Shown: positions 15,673-24,353, numbered from the stretch's first letter. The stretch: DNA of 30,755 nt from Pseudomonadota bacterium (GCA_023459095.1 JAEWVQ010000099.1:1-30755); one strand, 5' to 3'. The notes: a model not told the origin generated them from the sequence alone. Made by a program: numbers and translations.

Positions 15673-16427
15673 ACGAAGATCCGTTTTCACTCGCAGGCAA
15701 GCGCATCCTGGTCACCGGCGCTTCCTCGGGCATCGGTCGCCAGATCGCGATCAGCTGCGCGCAACTGGGCGCACAGCTCGTGTGCGTCGGCCGCAACAGC
15801 GAACGGCTGGCATCCACGGTCGCTGAACTGGAAGGGGACGGCCATAGCCAGATCGTCGCCAACCTGACCGAGACCGCCGAACTCGAACGCATCGCAGCCG
15901 AATGCGGCCCCCTGAGCGGCGGCGTCCACGCGGCGGGCATCGCCCGGCTCGTGCCGTTCCGGATGATCGGCAAGCCCCACATGGACGAAATCTTCGCCAC
16001 CAACACCTACGCGCCCATACTGCTGACCCGGGCGTTGCTGGCGAAACGGCGCATCGCCGCGAAAGGTTCGATCGTGTTCATTGCCTCCGTCGCCTCGCAC
16101 GTCGGGCCGATGGCGAGCGCGACCTATGCCGCCAGCAAGGCTGCACTGCTCGGCATGATGCGCACGCTCGGCCAGGAAGTCGCCAAGCAGGGCATCCGCG
16201 CCAACTGCATCGCACCGGGCTATGTCCGCACGCCATTGCTCGACGGTCTCAACCAGAGTGGCGGCAACATCGACGACCTCTTCGCGCTCGCGCCGCTCGG
16301 CCTCGGCGAACCCGAAGACGTGGCCCACGCCACGGCGTTCTTCCTGTCCGACGCCAGCCGGTGGATCACTCGCAACCATTTCGTCATCGATGGCGGACTG
16401 ACCATCCCCATGGACATCTACGCATGA
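15669..16427 (+). CDS. Short-chain dehydrogenase/reductase 1 (FabG-like)
   Basis: 252 aa. The nucleotide-binding motif TGASSGIGRQ is at ~residues 18-27. The catalytic Ser is in FIASVASHVG and the Tyr/Lys in YAASK. The end IDGGL is typical of classical SDRs. The start ATG overlaps the KAS III stop (ATGA, 15669-15672), indicating translational coupling. It probably reduces the 3-oxoacyl-ACP made by the preceding enzyme to the 3-hydroxyacyl form with NADPH. A sugar-nucleotide substrate cannot be excluded. Confidence 0.88.
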   Translation: MNEDPFSLAGKRILVTGASSGIGRQIAISCAQLGAQLVCVGRNSERLASTVAELEGDGHSQIVANLTETAELERIAAECGPLSGGVHAAGIARLVPFRMIGKPHMDEIFATNTYAPILLTRALLAKRRIAAKGSIVFIASVASHVGPMASATYAASKAALLGMMRTLGQEVAKQGIRANCIAPGYVRTPLLDGLNQSGGNIDDLFALAPLGLGEPEDVAHATAFFLSDASRWITRNHFVIDGGLTIPMDIYA

Positions 16428-17158
16428 ACGCGCCGGCAACCTCCGCATTTTCGCTGCGCGGCAAGACCATTCTGGTGACCGGCGCGTCCTCGGGCATCGG
16501 CCGCCAGACCGCGATCACCTGCTCCCGACGGGGCGCGCGGATGGTGATCACGGGCCGCGACGCAACCCGCCTGCAGGAAACCTTCGACCAGCTCACCGGC
16601 GACGGCCACCGCCAGTTCACCGCAGACCTGACCCTTGCTCCCGACCGCGACCGCCTGGTCGAAGCCTGCGGACCGATCGACGGGCTCGTCCATTGCACCG
16701 GTCAGCAGAAGCTCTGCCTGGTGCGGCAACTGAACGAACAGATCATGACGGATATCTACTCCGTCAATTTCCTCGCACCGGTGATGCTCACCCAGCGTCT
16801 GCTCCAGACCAACGCCATCGCCCAGCGGGGCTCGATCATCTTCATGCTGTCGACCGCCGCGCACATCGGCACGCGCGGCGTGGCCCCCTACTCCGCGATG
16901 AAGGCCGGCCTGCTCGGCATCATCAGGTGCCTCGCACTCGAACAGTCCAAGCGCGGAATCCGCGTAAATGGCATCTCCCCCTCCGCGGTGCAGACCCCGC
17001 TGTGGGACCCCGGCCATCTCGAAGCTCAGAAGGCGCGGCATCCGCTCGGTCTGGGCACGCCCGAGGACGTGGCCAACGCCGCGGTGTTCCTCGTGTCCGA
17101 CGCCAGCCGCTGGGTGACCGGCACCAGCCTGGTGATGGACGGCGGCGCGATGCTCTGA
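16424..17158 (+). CDS. Short-chain dehydrogenase/reductase 2 (FabG-like)
   Basis: 244 aa, clearly paralogous to the preceding SDR: both share the LRGK/LAGK-(T/R)-ILVTGASSGIGRQ start and the SDASRW ending. The catalytic residues are Ser in FMLSTAAHIG and Tyr/Lys in YSAMK. It overlaps SDR1 by ATGA at 16424-16427. Two consecutive reductases may act on different carbons or chiralities of the acyl chain, or one may act on the sugar. The tandem arrangement suggests a local duplication followed by divergence. Confidence 0.88.
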   Translation: MNAPATSAFSLRGKTILVTGASSGIGRQTAITCSRRGARMVITGRDATRLQETFDQLTGDGHRQFTADLTLAPDRDRLVEACGPIDGLVHCTGQQKLCLVRQLNEQIMTDIYSVNFLAPVMLTQRLLQTNAIAQRGSIIFMLSTAAHIGTRGVAPYSAMKAGLLGIIRCLALEQSKRGIRVNGISPSAVQTPLWDPGHLEAQKARHPLGLGTPEDVANAAVFLVSDASRWVTGTSLVMDGGAML

Positions 17159-17802
17159 TGTATCCGATCCTGATCATCGGTGCGGGCGGCTGGGGCCGCG
17201 AAGTGCTGGCCCAGATGCAGGACGACCCCGATCACGGCAAGGCGTGGGCGGTGGCCGGTTTTCTCGACAGCCGGCCACACATTCTCGACGGCCTGGGGTG
17301 CGATCTCCCCATCGTCGGCGATCCGCTGAACTACACGCCGCGACAAGGGGAATCCTTCGTCTGTGCCGTCGGCAACCCGCGCCAGCGCCAGCGCTACGCC
17401 GAGCCGGTACGCTCGAAGGGAGGCACCTTCGTGTCCATCCTGACCGATGCCTACCTGAATCCCCGGGTGCACATCGGTGCCGGGTGTTTCCTGTGCCGCC
17501 GCGTCCAGCTCAGCCCCGACGTCCACCTCGGCGAGTTCGTGAACATCCACACCCAGACCGTCCTCGGCCACGACGTGCAGGTCGGCGACTACGCCCAGAT
17601 CGGCGCGATGACCTTCGTCGGCGGCGGCGCAGTCGTCGGCTCCTACGTCACCATCCACCCCCACGCCACTGTCCTGCCAGGCATCCGGGTCGGCGAAGGC
17701 GCCACCGTCGGTGCCGGCGCGGTAGTGACGAAGGACGTACCCCCCGGGGCCACCGTGTTCGGCAACCCGGCACGAGTAATCTTCTATAACGACGCGGCCT
17801 GA
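17158..17802 (+). CDS. NeuD/PglD-like sugar acyltransferase (left-handed beta-helix)
   Basis: 214 aa. The N-terminal Rossmann-like subdomain starts MYPILIIGAGGWGREVLAQM, as in the PglD/NeuD family. From ~residue 95, imperfect hexapeptide repeats form a left-handed beta-helix (VHIGAG, VHLGEF, VQVGDY, IRVGEGATVGAGAVV), closing with VFGNPAR. The family acylates amino- or hydroxyl-sugars, mostly acetyl-CoA dependent. The start overlaps the SDR2 stop by one base (TGATG). It may transfer the ACP-made acyl group rather than acetate, which the neighbourhood suggests but sequence alone cannot show. Confidence 0.86.
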   Translation: MYPILIIGAGGWGREVLAQMQDDPDHGKAWAVAGFLDSRPHILDGLGCDLPIVGDPLNYTPRQGESFVCAVGNPRQRQRYAEPVRSKGGTFVSILTDAYLNPRVHIGAGCFLCRRVQLSPDVHLGEFVNIHTQTVLGHDVQVGDYAQIGAMTFVGGGAVVGSYVTIHPHATVLPGIRVGEGATVGAGAVVTKDVPPGATVFGNPARVIFYNDAA

Positions 17803-17815
17803 AGGAGTTCGTGGA

Positions 17816-18961
17816 ATGCGCTCGCGCATGCATCCCAAGTACTATCTATCGCAGGAAATCTTCGAGCGCGAGCAGAAGAAGCTGTTCCGCAAGGTGTGGC
17901 TGTTCGCCGGCCTCAAGACCCTGCTGACCAAGCACAACGCTTTCATCACACGCAGGATCGCTGGCATTCCAGTCGTGATCCAGAATTTTCACGGCGAACT
18001 CCACGCCTTCGAGAACGTCTGTCTGCACCGCAGCGCGTTGCTGCAGACCGAGCCGGTAGGCTCCCGCCCGCTGGTCTGTCGCTATCACGCCTGGCGTTTC
18101 GATGCTCAGGGCCGGGCCGACAACATTCCCGACTGCGACGCCATCTACCGTTTCGACGCCGCCGAGAAGCGGGGTCTGAAACTGCGGGAATTTGCGCTCC
18201 GGGCCGTCGGCAATGTGCTGTTCATCAACCTCGACAGCAATCCCCTGCCTCTGGAGGAGCAGTTCTCGCCCGAGTTCATCGCCCTGCTCGAGAGCAGCTC
18301 CGAGGCCTGGGACACCGAGGTCATGGTGACCACTTGGCATTGCAAGTTCAACTGGAAGCTGGGCTACGAGAACCTGCGCGACGCCAACCACCCACGTTTC
18401 GTGCATCCGAAGAGTCTGGCGAAGACCGTCAGCTTCGCGCCACGCGTGGTCGAATCGCAGAGTGCGGAGACCCTGCACGAGCTGCCCGACACCACGCCCG
18501 CCGGCCTGCGCCGCGAAATGCGCCGCTTCAGCTACGCCGGCGCGGACGCCCCAATTCCCGACCTCAAGCACTTCGGCTGGCACAGTCTGGTGGAGCGCTG
18601 GGGCAATCAGGATTCCTACTACAACTGGCTGGCTTTTCCCAACCTGCACGTCGCCAGTGCCAACGGTGGATTCTCGTTCACGCTGGAGCATCACATTCCC
18701 GTGGCACCGGACCGGACCGACCTGGAGATCTACTGGTTCTCCGCCCGCAAGAAGCGGCCGTATGCGTTCTCCAGCCAGGTGCTGCTGGCGCAGATGCACG
18801 GCAGCAAGCTCGTCGTGGGTGAAGACGTGGAGGTCATGGAGATGGTTCAGGCCGCACTGCACGAAGACGCGCCGCTTCCGACCCAGGGTGCCTATGAATC
18901 GATGAACCGGCTGGTGGAGCGCTGGTACACCACGCTGATGGAGACCGATCATGAAATCTAG
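17816..18961 (+). CDS. Rieske non-haem iron oxygenase, catalytic subunit-like
   Basis: 381 aa, start ATG 17816 with AAGGAG (17802-17807). The Rieske [2Fe-2S] site is C69-x-H71 ... C88-x2-H91. The mononuclear iron site is D189-x2-H192-x4-H197, with a likely third ligand D337 in VVGEDVEVME. The arrangement is that of ring-hydroxylating or Rieske monooxygenase alpha subunits, here with all metal ligands present, so it is probably active. No ferredoxin or reductase gene is adjacent. In this island the substrate is likely an acyl chain or a sugar. CMP-Neu5Ac hydroxylase and some sugar-modifying oxygenases set a precedent for Rieske chemistry on glycans, but no closer match is claimed. Confidence 0.9.
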   Translation: MRSRMHPKYYLSQEIFEREQKKLFRKVWLFAGLKTLLTKHNAFITRRIAGIPVVIQNFHGELHAFENVCLHRSALLQTEPVGSRPLVCRYHAWRFDAQGRADNIPDCDAIYRFDAAEKRGLKLREFALRAVGNVLFINLDSNPLPLEEQFSPEFIALLESSSEAWDTEVMVTTWHCKFNWKLGYENLRDANHPRFVHPKSLAKTVSFAPRVVESQSAETLHELPDTTPAGLRREMRRFSYAGADAPIPDLKHFGWHSLVERWGNQDSYYNWLAFPNLHVASANGGFSFTLEHHIPVAPDRTDLEIYWFSARKKRPYAFSSQVLLAQMHGSKLVVGEDVEVMEMVQAALHEDAPLPTQGAYESMNRLVERWYTTLMETDHEI

Positions 18962-19574
18962 ATGGATCGTCGGCGGCGGCCGTTATCTCGATCTCGCCGT
19001 GCAGGCCTGGAAGCAGGCGCGTCCGGATGAATGCATCGAACGGATAGAGGTCCCTCAGACGGCGGACTACCAGTTCGATCTCGGTGTGCTCGCCGCGCTG
19101 AGCCCCGCGGAAGGCGCGATGTTCGTCGCCTTCGACGAACGCTTCGGCAATTTCAAGCGCATGGAGCTGATGCAGGCGGCGATGGAACGGGGCTTCAAGC
19201 TCGAAGCCTTCGTGAGTCCCGGCGCGATGGTGGCGCCGGACGCGGTGATCGGACCGAACGCTTTCATCGGCGCGGGCGTCTGCGTCGGCGCCGGCACCCG
19301 CATCGACTACAACTCGGTGATCAACGCCGGCGCCCGGCTCGGCAGCGGCGTGCACCTGCGCGCCTCGTGCTGGCTCGACATGGGCGTCGTAGTCGGCGAC
19401 GAGGCTGAGGTCGGCGCGCACAGCATCCTGCGGATGGGCACGCTCGTGGCGCCCGGGATCAAGGTCGGGCGCAACTGCGAGCTGGGCGTGCCCCGCCTCT
19501 ACGACCGCGACATCCCCAGCCGCACCACCTTCGATGCGCGCTACGACGAGCCCATCGTCGTCTACGGTACCTGA
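18951..19574 (+). CDS. Second left-handed beta-helix (NeuD-like) acyltransferase
   Basis: 207 aa, starting at ATG 18951, 11 bp inside the end of the Rieske gene. The N-terminal ~85 residues are a non-canonical nucleotide-fold-like region starting MKSRWIVGGGRYLDLAVQA. Residues ~88-185 carry hexapeptide-type repeats (VAPDAVIGPNAFIGAG, VCVGAGTRID, VGDEAEVGAHS, IKVGRNCELG). The last coils lack the usual VxxGxPA ending; instead it ends DEPIVVYGT. It is diverged from the acyltransferase before the Rieske gene and probably acts on a different position or with a different donor. Confidence 0.8.
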   Translation: MKSRWIVGGGRYLDLAVQAWKQARPDECIERIEVPQTADYQFDLGVLAALSPAEGAMFVAFDERFGNFKRMELMQAAMERGFKLEAFVSPGAMVAPDAVIGPNAFIGAGVCVGAGTRIDYNSVINAGARLGSGVHLRASCWLDMGVVVGDEAEVGAHSILRMGTLVAPGIKVGRNCELGVPRLYDRDIPSRTTFDARYDEPIVVYGT

Positions 19575-19632
19575 CACCGCCCGCTCACGCACGTCCATGA
19601 CCGGGCCTTCCACCCCCCGCCTGCCACAAACC

Positions 19633-20292
19633 ATGAAAGACTATTCCTTGAAAAGCGGGGAACGCTACTCCACGCTCGACCTCAACCTGATCGGCGGCGA
19701 TCACCTCTGGCGCTACGAATATGCCGCATCCCGGATAGGCGAAAGCACGCAGCGCCTGTTCGGTGCCGACGTGTTCTGCGGCTCTGGCTACGGCGCCGCC
19801 CTGCTCGCGCAGCGCACGAACGCGACCATCCTGGCGATCGACGGTTCGGCGGAAGCGATCGACAACGCCAACCGCAAGATCCACGACCCCGCCATCCTCT
19901 TCGCGGCCAAGCTCTTCCCCTTCGAACTGCCCGAATCGAGCTTCGACTTCATCACCAGCATGGAGTCGATCGAGCACGTCAAGGATCACGAGACCTTCTT
20001 CTGGGTCCTGACCAAGGCGCTCAAGCCGGGCGGCCACCTGTTCATCTCGATGCCCAACGAGGATGTGATGCCCTACAAGGGCTACGTCTGGCATTACCGG
20101 CACTTCGTGCCGTCGGAAGTGCGCGAACTCGCACGCCGCTTCGAGCTGGAGGAAATCGCCGCGTTTTCGACCTCGTGCGCGGCCTACAAGGACGGCAAGA
20201 CCTGCCTGTTCTACCCCTACCAGATCGACAACCGACGGCCGCTCGATCTAGAAGCCGGCGACACCCTGTTTTTCGAATTCAAGAAGAGATAA
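19633..20292 (+). CDS. Class I SAM-dependent methyltransferase
   Basis: 219 aa. The SAM-binding core is recognisable as ADVFCGSGYGAALLA, LAIDGSAEAI, then FDFITSMESIEHVKD and LKPGGHLFISMPNE, giving a Methyltransf_11/23-type fold. The chosen ATG at 19633 starts MKDYSLKSGERYSTLDLNL, a start typical of glycan-locus methyltransferases. An in-frame ATG at 19597 is possible, and neither has a clear ribosome-binding site. It probably O-methylates a sugar or modifies the acyl group. It ends TAA immediately followed by the next ATG. Confidence 0.82.
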   Translation: MKDYSLKSGERYSTLDLNLIGGDHLWRYEYAASRIGESTQRLFGADVFCGSGYGAALLAQRTNATILAIDGSAEAIDNANRKIHDPAILFAAKLFPFELPESSFDFITSMESIEHVKDHETFFWVLTKALKPGGHLFISMPNEDVMPYKGYVWHYRHFVPSEVRELARRFELEEIAAFSTSCAAYKDGKTCLFYPYQIDNRRPLDLEAGDTLFFEFKKR

Positions 20293-21282
20293 ATGCGCGT
20301 CTATGCTGCCGGGTGGGCGCTCCAGAGCCCCGCACTGAACTTTTTCAAGCAGTTCCTCGCACTGAACCGTGAAGCGTTTGCGCTCGCGGGCATCCTCTAT
20401 CCGCGGCGGATTCCGGCCGTACTGGAGGGCATTCCGGTACTCGATTTCGACGAGGCGCGTGCGGCCCTTACGGCGCAGGACACCGTCCTCGAATGCTACC
20501 TGCCGACCAACCCGGGCCTGGCCACCAGCTTCAACGAGTTCTTCCGCGAACGCGGGATCACCGCGACCCGCATCCCCGATTTCATCAGCGCCCTGCTCGC
20601 CGCCGACCACGCCGACCGCTGGCGGCTGCCGATCGAGGACGTTCGCGCCAGCGACATCAGGGCGCTTGCCGAAACCCCGCTGCCGTCGCTGGCGCAGGGC
20701 CGCTTCCTCGACCTGGCGTCATACGACACCGCGCGGAAGCTGCACGACCTGATGCGCGCCTCGGACTGGAGCAGGCTGCTCGAATTCGATCGCGACGACA
20801 CCACGGATAACGCGCTCGCTCGGGTCGTCGCCGAGCTGCACCGCAGCGCCCCGTTCAACCACCTGCGGATTCTCGACACCCCCGCCCGCTTCCTCAACGC
20901 CCTGCTGCAGCTGAAGCGTCATGATCCGGATCTGTCGCCACGCATCGAGCTGAACGACGCCGCAGCCCGGGCGCTGGGTCCGCGTCTGGCGTTCTACCAG
21001 CGCAGCCTGGGCTGCGTCGTCGTGCCCTCCGGCAGCGAACCGGCGCAGCAGGATGCACCCGTGCTGCTGTCCGGCTCCACCGACGCGATTTCCGCCGCCC
21101 TCCGTGACGGCGTGCCGTTCAAGGACGCCATCTTCTTCATGAAGCGTTCGGTCATCGACTACTTCCGCCTGCAGCGCCAGCTCGGCAACGGCGACTACAG
21201 GGTGCTGCTGCGCCAGCCGGATACCGCGCCGGCGAACCTGATTGCCACGCTGCTCAACCCCACACGGGTCGCGGCGGCCTGA
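20293..21282 (+). CDS. Hypothetical protein of the glycosylation island (329 aa)
   Basis: I do not recognise a family. The ATG at 20293 directly follows the stop of the methyltransferase. The N-terminus MRVYAAGWALQSPALNFFKQ and the mix of hydrophobic strands with amphipathic helices suggest a soluble alpha/beta protein. There is a pattern like LECYLPTNPGLATSFNEFF and a C-terminal DAIFFMKRSVIDYFRLQRQLG. No signal peptide or transmembrane segment is seen. Codon use matches its neighbours. Position between a methyltransferase and a DUF115 glycosyltransferase suggests a glycan function. Confidence 0.75.
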   Translation: MRVYAAGWALQSPALNFFKQFLALNREAFALAGILYPRRIPAVLEGIPVLDFDEARAALTAQDTVLECYLPTNPGLATSFNEFFRERGITATRIPDFISALLAADHADRWRLPIEDVRASDIRALAETPLPSLAQGRFLDLASYDTARKLHDLMRASDWSRLLEFDRDDTTDNALARVVAELHRSAPFNHLRILDTPARFLNALLQLKRHDPDLSPRIELNDAAARALGPRLAFYQRSLGCVVVPSGSEPAQQDAPVLLSGSTDAISAALRDGVPFKDAIFFMKRSVIDYFRLQRQLGNGDYRVLLRQPDTAPANLIATLLNPTRVAAA

Positions 21283-21321
21283 CTCAACACCCAGCCCGCT
21301 AGGCATCGATCAGGGACAGCA

Positions 21322-23277
21322 ATGATAGCCCGCTCCTTCAAGCACATCGTTTGCATCTTCAACCTTCTGTCAGGCGCCCGCGCAGCGGCAGAGAGCTTCT
21401 TCGATCTGGTCCGGGAGCCCATTCGGCAGGGCACCGGCATCGACATCGGCCATGCGCCAGGCGGCAGGAAGCCCCATGGACTGCAGCCTGGTTTTGACCT
21501 GCAGCACTTTCGTGCGCTGGCAGGTTGGAGCAATTCGACCAAGCTGACGCTCTGGGCCGCGACCTACCACCACGTTCCCGACGTCGCACTCGACTACCTC
21601 TTCGAGCATATCCCTGAGGCAGCTACGGTGCTGTCGTTCGAGATGCCGCCTTGGCTCGAGCAAGCCTGCATCGCAAGGCAGGTCGACTACATCGACCTGC
21701 GCCACTCGCCCTTGCGTTTCGGTCGCGACCTTTACATCGCCTTGCGCACGTCGCATCGTGACGTGCAGGCCCGCATCGCCGCGCGCGAGGTCACCGAAGA
21801 GGAACTGCGCCTGGAAGCGGCCCTGCTCGCCGCGAACGTCCGCGCACACCGAGGGCGCCTGGAGGAGGCGGCTCGCTACCATTTCAACCTCGACCAGAGC
21901 CTGATCTTTGTCAGCCAACATCCGGATGATCCCGCCTTGCTCAGTGCGGACGGCTGTCGCCTGAACTGCCTCGACTTCGCAGAACAGCTGCGCGAATTGG
22001 CCGAGGGGCGACGAATATTGCATCTGGCGGCAATGGATGCAGAGGAGTTCGCCATCGAGGAACGGACCACCCTGGCGGAAATTCTCGGAAAGCCCGTTCG
22101 CCCTTGCGTTCAAAGTGCCTATCAGATCCTGAGTGCGCACGACGACCTCATCCTGACCGGCATCTCCGCACCAGTGCTGCAGGAGGCAGCTTGGTTCGAC
22201 AAACCAGCGCATCATCTGGGGCCGGTCTTCGTACCGCTGGCCATGGCGCCGGAGCACGCCGCGCCAGGCTTCGCCCAGGTGGATTTTCAGGCACTGCTCG
22301 CCCCCGCTTTCTGGCACGAAACCCTGACTCCGGAAGCGCCTCCGCCGAAGCTTTCGAGGCTGCCCTCAATATCGAGGCATCACGGCCGCGAGACGCTGGA
22401 TGCATGGTGGGAATACGAAAAGCTGCTGACCTGGGAACGCCTGCTGCCTTATCGCGCCTTCGAGCGAATGGGCGGAGAACTCCTGCGGCGGCGCGTTAGC
22501 GCGCTGGAAGCCACACTGCATCCGAAGCAGCCTGCCACGTCCGATGCGCCAGCAGATGAAGAGCGATGGCCGGTGTCACGCACGGCCATCAAGCAACTCA
22601 AGAATTCAAAGCAGGGACAAACCGCCTACATCCTTGGCAACGCGCCCTCGCTGAACGAGCTCGATATTGACCAACTCATGGCGCGCGAATCCTTCTGGTG
22701 CAACCGGGCATACAAACTGGAGGAACAAGGCTACATTTTCCGACCCAAGTACTACTTCATCGCCGACCCGCTCACGATCCAGGAAATCCCCGACGAGATC
22801 ATGGGTATCAAGGCTGGGATCAAATTTTTTCGCCATGAAGTGTATCGCCTGGCAGCCAAAAGCCACCCGGACGAACTGAAACAACAGCACATCATCTCGT
22901 TCAAATCTGACCAGACCCCGGCCCCAGGGACCGCCATGTGCGACGACGAGAACAACTTCTCGTACGACCCGGACATACATATTTATCAAGGCTGGACCGT
23001 CGTCCTGGACGCTGTCCAATTCGCGTTCTACATGGGCTATTCACGGGTTTACGTGGGTGGCGTAGATCTTGACTATTCCGGCCAAACGCATTTCTTCGGT
23101 GGTAGTTTCAGGGATCTCGCGCCAATGGACGAGTTGACGGATCGGATCCGACGTGCGTTCTTGGTCGCGCGCCACCACTTCGAACGGAAGGGCCGGGTAC
23201 TGGCGAAAATTACCCCATCCCCCAACCTTCCGCTTGCCTTCATCGACGATGAAACGGTTCGACGCAAGCCGAAATGA
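21322..23277 (+). CDS. DUF115/Maf-type motility accessory glycosyltransferase
   Basis: 651 aa, ATG 21322 behind AGGGACAG. The C-terminal half carries the DUF115 (motility-associated factor) core: GQTAYILGNAPSLNELDID from ~residue 432, then FWCNRAYKL, PKYYFIADP and YSRVYVGGVDLDYSGQTHFFGG. This fold is related to GT42 sialyltransferases; Maf proteins transfer pseudaminic or legionaminic acid to flagellin in the cytoplasm. The N-terminal ~400 residues are a separate region that I do not recognise (includes WAATYHHVPDVALDYLFEHIPEAA). The Maf-like half is consistent with the CMP-nonulosonate synthetase and NeuB genes nearby. GC content falls in the second half. Confidence 0.85.
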   Translation: MIARSFKHIVCIFNLLSGARAAAESFFDLVREPIRQGTGIDIGHAPGGRKPHGLQPGFDLQHFRALAGWSNSTKLTLWAATYHHVPDVALDYLFEHIPEAATVLSFEMPPWLEQACIARQVDYIDLRHSPLRFGRDLYIALRTSHRDVQARIAAREVTEEELRLEAALLAANVRAHRGRLEEAARYHFNLDQSLIFVSQHPDDPALLSADGCRLNCLDFAEQLRELAEGRRILHLAAMDAEEFAIEERTTLAEILGKPVRPCVQSAYQILSAHDDLILTGISAPVLQEAAWFDKPAHHLGPVFVPLAMAPEHAAPGFAQVDFQALLAPAFWHETLTPEAPPPKLSRLPSISRHHGRETLDAWWEYEKLLTWERLLPYRAFERMGGELLRRRVSALEATLHPKQPATSDAPADEERWPVSRTAIKQLKNSKQGQTAYILGNAPSLNELDIDQLMARESFWCNRAYKLEEQGYIFRPKYYFIADPLTIQEIPDEIMGIKAGIKFFRHEVYRLAAKSHPDELKQQHIISFKSDQTPAPGTAMCDDENNFSYDPDIHIYQGWTVVLDAVQFAFYMGYSRVYVGGVDLDYSGQTHFFGGSFRDLAPMDELTDRIRRAFLVARHHFERKGRVLAKITPSPNLPLAFIDDETVRRKPK

Positions 23278-23587
23278 AATTGCCGGCCACATCCGAAATA
23301 CCGAAGTGACGCCATGCGGCATGCGCTGCAGATAAAGGCAGAAACGACCGACGGCCGGTGCGCTGTCTTTCTGCCCCCGACTGCGACACCCGCCCCAGGC
23401 CAGTGAGAGCATTTCTTTTCCGCGGTGGCTCGACGAGGCCGATCAGTCCGCGATGGACGAAAGGATCGAATGCCTACGCCGTTCTTTCGGAAAGACGGAG
23501 TAGCTTTTCTGACAAAGGCTGCGCAGTGGAAAAATTCAACGTCGCAAGCAACCTGCCGCTCGATTTCATTACGGAGCATTCGCAAGA
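23278..23587 (+). other. 310-bp gap between DUF115 and TylF-like genes
   Basis: No full gene is seen. The last part can encode a 21-codon GTG-start peptide (23526-23591) with AAAGG at ribosome-binding distance; its stop overlaps the next ATG as ATGA. This may be a leader peptide, the tail of a lost gene or chance. No convincing promoter or terminator is visible. Base composition is less GC-rich than in the flanking genes. Confidence 0.4.
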
Positions 23588-24307
23588 ATGACTACGAGAC
23601 ATCATTTATTCGTTCAGACCCCTCACCCCAGCAATCTCAACGATTTCTACCATGTGTTCAATTCGCCCAATATCCTCAACGTGGTGTATTGGCATGAGTA
23701 CTTCAACATGGTCCGCGACGTGCGCGGCGACATCGTCGAATGCGGGATAGGCCGTGGCCGCAGCCTGCTGACGCTGCTCGCGCTGGAGTCGTTGTTCCGC
23801 ACGTTCGAGGGCTATAAGCCAAGAACGATTCATGGGCTGGACAGTTTCCAGGGTTTCCCGGAGCCGACCGCGGAGGACGCCTCGCCCAGGAATCCGCAAA
23901 AGGGAGAATGGTCCAGATCCCCGAACGAGCAGTTCGAGTACTCGATCCAGAATCTTCAGGAAATCATCTCCCGCGCCGGAATCGCCGACTCGGTCCGTAG
24001 CGACCTGCGGCTGCTCCCGGGCTTCTTCGACGAGACGGCAAGTCGGGTCGCCGCCGAGGAGATCGCCATCCTGCATCTGGACAGCGATCTTTACGCATCC
24101 GTTCTCCATCCGCTCGTCACTCTCGCGGACAAGGTCGTTCGCGGCGGGATCGTGGTCATCGACGACTATCTCCTCGACGACCCCCAACAGGCGAGCGAAC
24201 CGTTTCCAGGCGCCAGACGCGCCGTCGACGAGTTCATCGCACAGCGGCCCGACTTCGCGCTGAAAGTCAGCGTCCGCGGCACGCCTTACTTGCTCAAAAC
24301 GGCCTAG
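23588..24307 (+). CDS. TylF/MycF-family O-methyltransferase
   Basis: 239 aa with the macrocin-O-methyltransferase signature set: DIVECGIGRGRSLLTLLALE (SAM site), HGLDSFQGFPEPT, AILHLDSDLYAS and VVIDDYLLDD (metal-binding acidic residues), then PGARRAVDEFIAQRP near the C-terminus. The family methylates hydroxyls of sugars (macrocin, mycinose) in a Mg2+-dependent way. Here it probably O-methylates a flagellin-glycan sugar. The start ATG has GGAG 10-13 bp upstream. Confidence 0.92.
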   Translation: MTTRHHLFVQTPHPSNLNDFYHVFNSPNILNVVYWHEYFNMVRDVRGDIVECGIGRGRSLLTLLALESLFRTFEGYKPRTIHGLDSFQGFPEPTAEDASPRNPQKGEWSRSPNEQFEYSIQNLQEIISRAGIADSVRSDLRLLPGFFDETASRVAAEEIAILHLDSDLYASVLHPLVTLADKVVRGGIVVIDDYLLDDPQQASEPFPGARRAVDEFIAQRPDFALKVSVRGTPYLLKTA

Positions 24308-24353
24308 TCCGTGACCGTCCGGCCGTTTCCGAATCCCACCATGGAGTCTCCCC

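Noticed and set aside
17158..19574. The two beta-helix proteins as serine acetyltransferase or GlmU parts
   Set aside because: Their N-termini and the gene neighbourhood fit NeuD/PglD-type sugar acyltransferases. No uridylyltransferase domain is present.
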